The position numbers were made by a program, and so were the translations under genes. This document shows, in pieces, positions 58,921 to 64,000 of a stretch of DNA of 64,000 nucleotides (positions are counted from its first letter, which is position 1; every line of letters begins with the position of its first letter). The DNA is taken from positions 1-64,000 of the forward strand of contig NZ_LUKY01000032.1 of the NCBI RefSeq assembly GCF_001881495.1, given 5' to 3'. Origin of the DNA: Candidatus Rickettsiella isopodorum (GTDB lineage Bacteria; Pseudomonadota; Gammaproteobacteria; Diplorickettsiales; Diplorickettsiaceae). Below the pieces are notes generated by a model, which saw nothing but the letters and a program-made list of their open reading frames with translations, made no database searches and had not been told where the DNA came from.

Positions 58921-59615
58921 CCACAGAAAAAAAATCTATCATTCCAGTGATTACGCTGGATGGTCCGAGTGGTTCAGGTAAGGGTACGATTAGTTACTTA
59001 TTAGCCCAGGATCTCGCTTGGCATTTTCTCGATAGTGGAGCTATTTATCGCGCTGCGGCCTGGATCGCGCTATCGACGCAGACGCCTTTCGAAGAGGAGA
59101 AACTCCTTCCTTTAGTAGCCGATTTAGATCTAAATATCAGTGTCCAGACCTCCGATCAACCGCTTAGAATTTTTTGGCAGCAGCAAGAGATTACCGATAG
59201 CTTACGTACCGAAGAAATAGGTCAATTAGCCTCACAATTAGGGGCTTATCCTAAGGTTCGGCAGGCCTTATTAGCCTATCAACGCTCATTTCGCCGTGCT
59301 CCCGGTTTGGTAGCAGACGGCCGGGATATGGGTAGCGTTGTTTTCCCTGATGCTGAGCTTAAAATCTTCTTGGAAGCAAGCCTCGAAGAACGAGCTAAAC
59401 GACGTTATTTACAGTTGAAGGCAAAGGGGAAGCATGTTAGCCTTAACGCTGTGCGAGCAGAGCTTGAGCAGCGTGATCGTCAAGATAGACAACGGCCCGT
59501 TGCGCCGCTTATAGCGCCTAAAGGGGCGATAACTATCGACACAACGTACTTAAGTATTCAAGAGGTGTTACAACTTATTAAAAGTAAGTTGCCACAGGCT
59601 CAAACAAAGAAGTAA
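58911..59615 (+). CDS. cmk: Cytidylate kinase
   Basis: Phosphorylates CMP and dCMP. 234 residues. P-loop 'LDGPSGSGKGTISYLLA', CMP-site 'FLDSGAIYRAAAW', 'VADGRDMGSVVFPDA', and lid 'RAKRRYLQLKAKG'. The ATG (MLLTTEKK) overlaps the pyrF end; an earlier TTG adds six residues. cmk-rpsA is a widely conserved pair, and pyrF upstream gives a pyrimidine grouping. Confidence 0.95.
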   Translation: MLLTTEKKSIIPVITLDGPSGSGKGTISYLLAQDLAWHFLDSGAIYRAAAWIALSTQTPFEEEKLLPLVADLDLNISVQTSDQPLRIFWQQQEITDSLRTEEIGQLASQLGAYPKVRQALLAYQRSFRRAPGLVADGRDMGSVVFPDAELKIFLEASLEERAKRRYLQLKAKGKHVSLNAVRAELEQRDRQDRQRPVAPLIAPKGAITIDTTYLSIQEVLQLIKSKLPQAQTKK

Positions 59616-59631
59616 CAAAGGGGCATTAGAC

Positions 59632-59717
59632 GAGAAATTTCCAAAAAATTTCTCATAATGACTAACTATTAACCGCGCATATTGTTGCGCCTTAACCATG
59701 GTTCTCTAAAAAAGAAC
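59632..59717 (+). promoter_or_regulatory. rpsA leader with three successive hairpins
   Basis: Three stems precede rpsA: 'gagaaattt' / 'aaatttctc' (59632-59654), 'gcgca' / 'tgcgc' (about 59675-59690), and 'gttct' / 'agaac' (59701-59717). The E. coli rpsA leader also folds into three hairpins bound by S1 for translational autocontrol, so a similar role is likely. Confidence 0.6.
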
Positions 59718-59732
59718 AAGTGATATAACTAT

Positions 59733-61304
59733 ATGAGTGAGAGTTTTGCACAGTTACTGGAGGAAAATTTCTCCGAACGTATTTTTTATACTGGGATGAT
59801 TATTACCGGAACCGTAGTCCGCATCGAAAAAGACCGTGTCGTTGTCAATGCGAATTTAAAATCAGAAGGCTTGATTCCCATTGAGCAATTTTATAATGAA
59901 GCCGGCGAATTAGAAGTCAAAGTCGGTGATGAAATTGACGTCAGCATTGAATCTTTAGAAGATGGTTTTGGTGAAACTCGTTTATCGCGTGAAAAAGCCA
60001 AGCGGGCAGAAATGTGGACTGCATTACAGCGTGCACACGATGCGGATACGGTAGTAACAGGGAAAGTAACAGGAAAAGTAAAAGGTGGTTTTACGGTAGA
60101 AGTTGGCAATCTGCGCGCTTTCTTACCTGGTTCATTAGTGGATGTACGTCCAGTACGTGATTCTAGCATTATCGAAGGTAAAGACCTGGAATTTAAGGTC
60201 ATTAAGCTCGATCCTAAGCGTAACAATATTGTTTTATCACGACGTGCTGTACTTGAGTCCGAAGGTCAAGCCGGACGAGAGCAGTTATTAACTGAATTAG
60301 AAGAAGGGCAAGTTATTAAAGGTATCGTAAAAAACTTAGCCGATTACGGTGCATTTATCGATTTAGGTGGCATTGATGGTTTATTACACGTCACCGATAT
60401 TTCGTGGAAACGCGTCAAGCAACCCAGTGAAGTGTTAACCATAGGCGATGAAATTGAAGTCGTGGTGTTAAAGATCGAAAGAGATAGAGGCCGTGTTTCA
60501 TTAGGACTTAAACAATTAGTCGGCGATCCTTGGGAAGACTTAGTGAAACGTTATCCTGTCGGTACCCGTTTGAAAGGTAAAGTAACTAATGTGACTGATT
60601 ATGGTTGCTTTGTTGAAATAGAAGAAGGTGTTGAAGGTTTAGTCCACGTTTCAGAAATGGATTGGACGAATAAAAACATTAACCCAAACAAAATCGTTCA
60701 AGCAGGTATGGAAATCGAGGTTATTGTATTAGATATTGATTCGGATCGACGCCGTATTTCTTTAGGTATTAAACAGTGTAAGTCTAATCCTTGGGAAGAC
60801 TTCGCAAATAGGCATGCTAAAGGGGAACGTATTACCGGTAAAATAAAATCTATTACTGATTTTGGTCTCTTTATTGGTTTACCCGGTAATATCGATGGCT
60901 TAGTCCATTTATCAGATATTGCATGGAATATCTCCGGCGAAGAAGCCGTCCGTAAATACAAAAAAGGGGATGAATTAGAAACGATCATCTTATCGATCGA
61001 TCCTGAGCGAGAACGTATTTCGCTGGGCATCAAACAATTGGATACCGAATCATCGCACCCTTTTGATAAATACAGTAAAGATCAGATGGTCAAAGGAAAA
61101 ATAACTGAAATCAACGATGAAGGAATGAAAGTTGATTTAGGTAATAATATAGAAGCTCAGCTTAAAATAACTGAGTACGGTGAAGAAGGTGAAACTTTTG
61201 AAGTGGGACAAGAAATAGAAGCAAGAATTTTAAATCTTGATCGAAAAAATCGTCATATTTCACTTTCTTTCCTTCCTTTAGAAGAAAAAGCAGTCACTAA
61301 GTAA
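59733..61304 (+). CDS. rpsA: 30S ribosomal protein S1
   Basis: 523 residues with six S1 RNA-binding repeats (about 17-85, 103-170, 188-257, 273-344, 360-430 and 443-512). Typical repeat motifs are '[20 protein letters not shown]' and '[21 protein letters not shown]'. It is some 30 residues shorter than E. coli S1, mostly at the C terminus. S1 unfolds mRNA at the ribosome and is needed for translation of most transcripts in gammaproteobacteria. Confidence 0.96.
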   Translation: MSESFAQLLEENFSERIFYTGMIITGTVVRIEKDRVVVNANLKSEGLIPIEQFYNEAGELEVKVGDEIDVSIESLEDGFGETRLSREKAKRAEMWTALQRAHDADTVVTGKVTGKVKGGFTVEVGNLRAFLPGSLVDVRPVRDSSIIEGKDLEFKVIKLDPKRNNIVLSRRAVLESEGQAGREQLLTELEEGQVIKGIVKNLADYGAFIDLGGIDGLLHVTDISWKRVKQPSEVLTIGDEIEVVVLKIERDRGRVSLGLKQLVGDPWEDLVKRYPVGTRLKGKVTNVTDYGCFVEIEEGVEGLVHVSEMDWTNKNINPNKIVQAGMEIEVIVLDIDSDRRRISLGIKQCKSNPWEDFANRHAKGERITGKIKSITDFGLFIGLPGNIDGLVHLSDIAWNISGEEAVRKYKKGDELETIILSIDPERERISLGIKQLDTESSHPFDKYSKDQMVKGKITEINDEGMKVDLGNNIEAQLKITEYGEEGETFEVGQEIEARILNLDRKNRHISLSFLPLEEKAVTK

Positions 61305-61375
61305 CGGCTGTTTTCTTATTTCTTAAGGAAATCACCATGGGCTTAAAATTAAAATAAAGGATGATTTTGTTGCTA

Positions 61376-61416
61376 AGCTAAAGCGCTGGCTACACCAAGC
61401 GAGAGCTTTAGTTTTA
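61376..61416 (+). terminator. Likely terminator of rpsA
   Basis: 'ctaaagc' (61378-61384) pairs with 'gctttag' (61405-61411) around an imperfectly paired inner loop, followed by tttt. It is the first hairpin plus T-run after rpsA. Confidence 0.6.
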
Positions 61417-61425
61417 TGAAAAAAC

Positions 61426-61465
61426 TAGGATGTGTTGTCTCCACACTCAATGACAACACATCCTA
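61426..61465 (+). other. Perfect 14-bp stem hairpin upstream of lapA
   Basis: 'taggatgtgttgtc' pairs without mismatch with 'gacaacacatccta' around a 12-base loop. It ends 34 bases before the lapA ATG. A-run before it and 'attta' after it make it a possible bidirectional terminator or a leader regulatory structure. Confidence 0.75.
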
Positions 61466-61499
61466 ATTTAGCATAAGTTCCCATTGAGTAGGTAAGTCT

Positions 61500-61790
61500 A
61501 TGCGATGTATAACATATTTGTTTCTGATAGTATTATTCATCTTCGGGCTGATTTTTGCTGGTCTCAATGCCGATCTAGTCAGTGTTAATTATTATTTGGG
61601 CACTAAGCGATTACCGCTTTCTTTATTAACCATACTCAGCTTTATTTTAGGCGGCTTATTAGGTTTGCTAACCGCATTTATTACCTATATTAAACTTAAG
61701 TATATCAATCGACGTTTACGACATCGTTTAAATCTCGTTGAAAAAGAATTAACCAATTTAAGAGCATTGCCATTTAAAGATCAACATTAA
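61500..61790 (+). CDS. lapA: Lipopolysaccharide assembly protein A (LapA/YciS)
   Basis: 96 residues with two membrane helices (about 4-22 and 41-65) and a basic, coiled C-terminal tail. 'FAGLNADLVSVNYYLGTKRLP' is the DUF1049 family mark. It works with LapB in controlling LpxC turnover and thus LPS synthesis. lapA-lapB after rpsA is a common gammaproteobacterial order (ihfB, usually between them and rpsA, is absent). Confidence 0.88.
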   Translation: MRCITYLFLIVLFIFGLIFAGLNADLVSVNYYLGTKRLPLSLLTILSFILGGLLGLLTAFITYIKLKYINRRLRHRLNLVEKELTNLRALPFKDQH

Positions 61791-61881
61791 TGATTTACAA
61801 TAGCCGCTTAATGTTAAGTGGAGTATAATTTATCTTAACGCTTGATAAATCTCCGGTATTTACTTGATAACGAGCGTGATT

Positions 61882-63042
61882 ATGCTGGAGTTATTGTTTC
61901 TATTGCTTCCTTTTGCCGCCGCTTCTGGTTGGTATATTGCTTATTTTCAACTTTCTAATTCAAGTACGCGTAAAAAACATACGTGTAATCGTGAGTATTT
62001 ACGTGGTTTAAATTATTTACTGAATGAACAGTCTGATAAAGCGGTGGATACGTTTATTAAGATACTTGAGGTGGATACAGAAACCGTCGAAACGCATTTA
62101 GCCTTGGGTGTGTTGTTTCGTCGTCGCGGAGAAATTGATCGTGCCATTCGACTCCATCAAAATTTGATTGCCAGGCCCAACCTTGCATCCGCACAGAAAT
62201 TACAAGCTTTGCTTGCCTTAGGAAGAGATTATTACTGTGCTGGCTTATTAGATAGGGCAGAGCGTTTATTTTTTGAAGTCATTCATCATGATGATAGCGA
62301 GTATGCGCGTATCGCAGTACGTTATCTATTAGAAATCTACCAACAACAAAAACGTTGGGAAATTGCTATCAAACAAGCGAAAAAAATTTCAAAATGGGAT
62401 AACAAAATTTTTAAAAATATTGCTCATTATCATTGTGAATTGGCACAGAATTTATTAAATACACATGGAAGCCGAAAAGAAGCCATCAGACTCCTAGAGC
62501 TTGCCTTAAAATATGATGCTCAATGTGTTCGAGCGAATCTGATTAAAGGAAAGTTAGCCATTATTGATGAAAAATGGGAACAAGCCATTGCAATCTATCA
62601 AGCGATAAAAAAACAAGACCCCGATTATATTACTGAAACTTTAGAGCCACTTAACCAATGTTATCTACAACATCAATCAGGATCAATGGGGTTACTAAAT
62701 TATTTACATGAAACACTGAGCGAGCATGCACAGACTCCGATTTCGTTAGCGATCGTTAAGTTGATCCAAGAAAAAGATAACGATAAAGCACTGCAATTTT
62801 TGACTCAGCAATTACAAGCTAAGCCTTCACTGCCTGGTTTATATCAATTAGTGGATTTACATTTAGCCCAAGAAAATTGTTCTATGACGGATAAAAGTAA
62901 TTTAATCAGTTTAAAAGATCTGATTAAAAAATTGATGGAAAATAAACCGGTGTATCGCTGTTTAACCTGTGGTTTTAATAGCAAGATTCTCGATTGGTTG
63001 TGTCCTGCTTGCCGCAATTGGAGCACCATAAAGCCCTTATAA
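61882..63042 (+). CDS. lapB: Lipopolysaccharide assembly protein B (LapB/YciM)
   Basis: 386 residues. N-terminal membrane anchor 'MLELLFLLLPFAAASGWYIA', nearly identical in form to E. coli LapB. TPR repeats follow (about 35-330), and the C-terminal rubredoxin-like zinc site is 'CLTCGFNSKILDWLCPAC', two CxxC pairs. LapB recruits FtsH to degrade LpxC. The ATG at 61882 was chosen by this N-terminal match; an upstream TTG adds six residues. Confidence 0.94.
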   Translation: MLELLFLLLPFAAASGWYIAYFQLSNSSTRKKHTCNREYLRGLNYLLNEQSDKAVDTFIKILEVDTETVETHLALGVLFRRRGEIDRAIRLHQNLIARPNLASAQKLQALLALGRDYYCAGLLDRAERLFFEVIHHDDSEYARIAVRYLLEIYQQQKRWEIAIKQAKKISKWDNKIFKNIAHYHCELAQNLLNTHGSRKEAIRLLELALKYDAQCVRANLIKGKLAIIDEKWEQAIAIYQAIKKQDPDYITETLEPLNQCYLQHQSGSMGLLNYLHETLSEHAQTPISLAIVKLIQEKDNDKALQFLTQQLQAKPSLPGLYQLVDLHLAQENCSMTDKSNLISLKDLIKKLMENKPVYRCLTCGFNSKILDWLCPACRNWSTIKPL

Positions 63043-63047
63043 AAAAA

Positions 63048-64000
63048 TTAATCTAAATTAACTGCATCTAATCGTTTAACATCTTGTAGCTTCTTTTCGC
63101 GCGAAATAAATAAAATGCGATCAGCAATTTTGTTGATGAAATGCCGATCATGACTCACAAAGAGTAATGTCCCTGGATAAATCCGTAAGGCAGTCACCAG
63201 CGCTTCTGTTGCTTCGATATCTAAATGATTAGTCGGCTCATCCAGAATCAAGACATTTGCTGATTCCAAGACCATTTTAGCCAATAATAAGCGCGCGGCT
63301 TCACCGCCGCTTAAGGCTAAAATATCTTTAAGTACATCTTCTTTATTAAATAATACTTGCGCCAAAGTTTTACGTATCGATTGTTCACTGATGCCTGCGG
63401 CATACTGTTCTAACCAGGCTAAAACCGTAGCATGCTGATTCAGTAAATCATGATGGTCCTGCGAAAAATAACTGATATGGGTTTCATACCCCCATTCTAC
63501 ACTACCTTGGTCAGATTGAATCGTGTTGAGTAATAGTTTAATCAGTGTTGATTTACCAATACCATTTTCACCCATAATAGCTACTTTTTCGCCACGCTTT
63601 ATCTCAAAATTGAGTTGTTGGAAAAGTTTTTTCTCTTGAAAGTTTTTGGATAAATCTTTAACTCGCACAACCATTTTCCCCGAGGGGCGCATCGATTTAA
63701 ATTGAAATAGAGGGGATAATCGCGACGATTGCTTAATATCCGGGATTTCCATTTTAGCGATCATTTTTACGCGTGACTGAGCCATTTTTGCTCGGTTGGC
63801 ACTGGCACGAAACCTATCCACAAAACTTTGCATGCTCGCTATTTTAAGTTCCACGCTACGTTTTTCTTGGAGTTTTTGCTCGATAATTAATTGTTTTTCA
63901 GCAAGAAATTTTTCATAGTGGCCACTGTATTGACGGATTTCACCATAATCTATATCGAGTATCTGATCGGCCAAGCGATTGATGAATTCAACATCATGAG
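63048..64000 (-). CDS. ABC-F ATPase (YbiT-like), C-terminal part only
   Basis: The gene continues beyond the window; about 317 C-terminal residues are present. In order: the end of ABC domain 1 ('HDVEFINRLADQILDIDYGE'), the charged linker ('QSFVDRFRASANRAKMAQSR'), and ABC domain 2 with Walker A 'GENGIGKSTLIKLL', signature 'LSGGEAARLLLAKM', Walker B 'VLILDEPTNHLD' and 'FVSHDRHFI'. No membrane domain. ABC-F proteins act on ribosomes; the 'LDIDYGEIRQYSGHYEKFL' linker is closest to YbiT. It is convergent with lapB, five bases apart. Confidence 0.9.
   Translation of the reverse strand, partial: HDVEFINRLADQILDIDYGEIRQYSGHYEKFLAEKQLIIEQKLQEKRSVELKIASMQSFVDRFRASANRAKMAQSRVKMIAKMEIPDIKQSSRLSPLFQFKSMRPSGKMVVRVKDLSKNFQEKKLFQQLNFEIKRGEKVAIMGENGIGKSTLIKLLLNTIQSDQGSVEWGYETHISYFSQDHHDLLNQHATVLAWLEQYAAGISEQSIRKTLAQVLFNKEDVLKDILALSGGEAARLLLAKMVLESANVLILDEPTNHLDIEATEALVTALRIYPGTLLFVSHDRHFINKIADRILFISREKKLQDVKRLDAVNLD

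Noticed and set aside
1..64000. CRISPR arrays, tRNA genes, transposases, phage genes
   Set aside because: None were recognised. Regular spaced repeats, cloverleaf motifs and transposase or integrase signatures were looked for by eye and not found.

Overview
This window looks like a chromosomal segment of a low-GC gammaproteobacterium (roughly 38-40% G+C by eye). It most resembles an intracellular Legionellales/Coxiellaceae lineage such as Rickettsiella. That placement is an inference. It rests on the housekeeping gene content, separate nuoC and nuoD, AT-rich codon use, and several lone hypothetical genes with effector-like features set between core operons.

Layout. 1-97: the 3' end of a 5S rRNA and its terminator, so an rRNA operon lies just upstream. 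337-2941: ddl, then two accessory genes on the minus strand (an exported gamma-glutamylcyclotransferase-like protein and a two-TM protein). 3195-17708: a complete 14-gene NADH:quinone oxidoreductase operon (nuoA-N), with a long imperfect palindrome between nuoF and nuoG. 17724-22351: a DolP-like lipoprotein, an acyl desaturase, prfB with its programmed frameshift, and lysS. 22421-26014 (minus): rpmG/rpmB, radC, an EVE-domain protein and proS. 26372-33562: an FmdB-type zinc-ribbon protein, aspS, a membrane protein, then yebC-ruvC-ruvA-ruvB with an unrelated minus-strand gene between ruvA and ruvB. 33667-42278: the tol-pal system (tolQRA ... tolB-pal-cpoB), split by a helical-repeat protein, an MFS transporter and a cytochrome b561. 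42401-50633: truA, a TcdA/TcdB-type glycosyltransferase, potABCD, accD and folC. 50662-57539: an NCS2 purine permease, a divergent pair of coiled-coil proteins (one resembling alpha-pore-forming toxins), and a copper module (a CopA-CopB fusion plus a MerR regulator). 57667-64000: a SPOR protein, a eukaryote-type pyrF, cmk, rpsA, lapA/lapB, and a YbiT-like ABC-F ATPase cut by the window end.

The core genes cover respiration, translation, recombination, envelope constriction, LPS control, polyamine uptake and fatty-acid/folate/pyrimidine synthesis. The most unusual items are: (1) an orotidine-phosphate decarboxylase of the eukaryotic UMPS/URA3 type; (2) a single protein joining a multicopper oxidase to a CopB-like outer-membrane barrel, preceded by a perfect MerR-type operator in a 19-bp spacer; (3) a family of short dispersed repeats placed directly before the start codons of yebC, tolQ, tolA and truA; (4) a ~126-bp imperfect palindrome bridging the nuoF stop and the nuoG leader; (5) candidate host-interaction proteins. 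No tRNA, CRISPR array, transposase or complete insertion sequence was seen.
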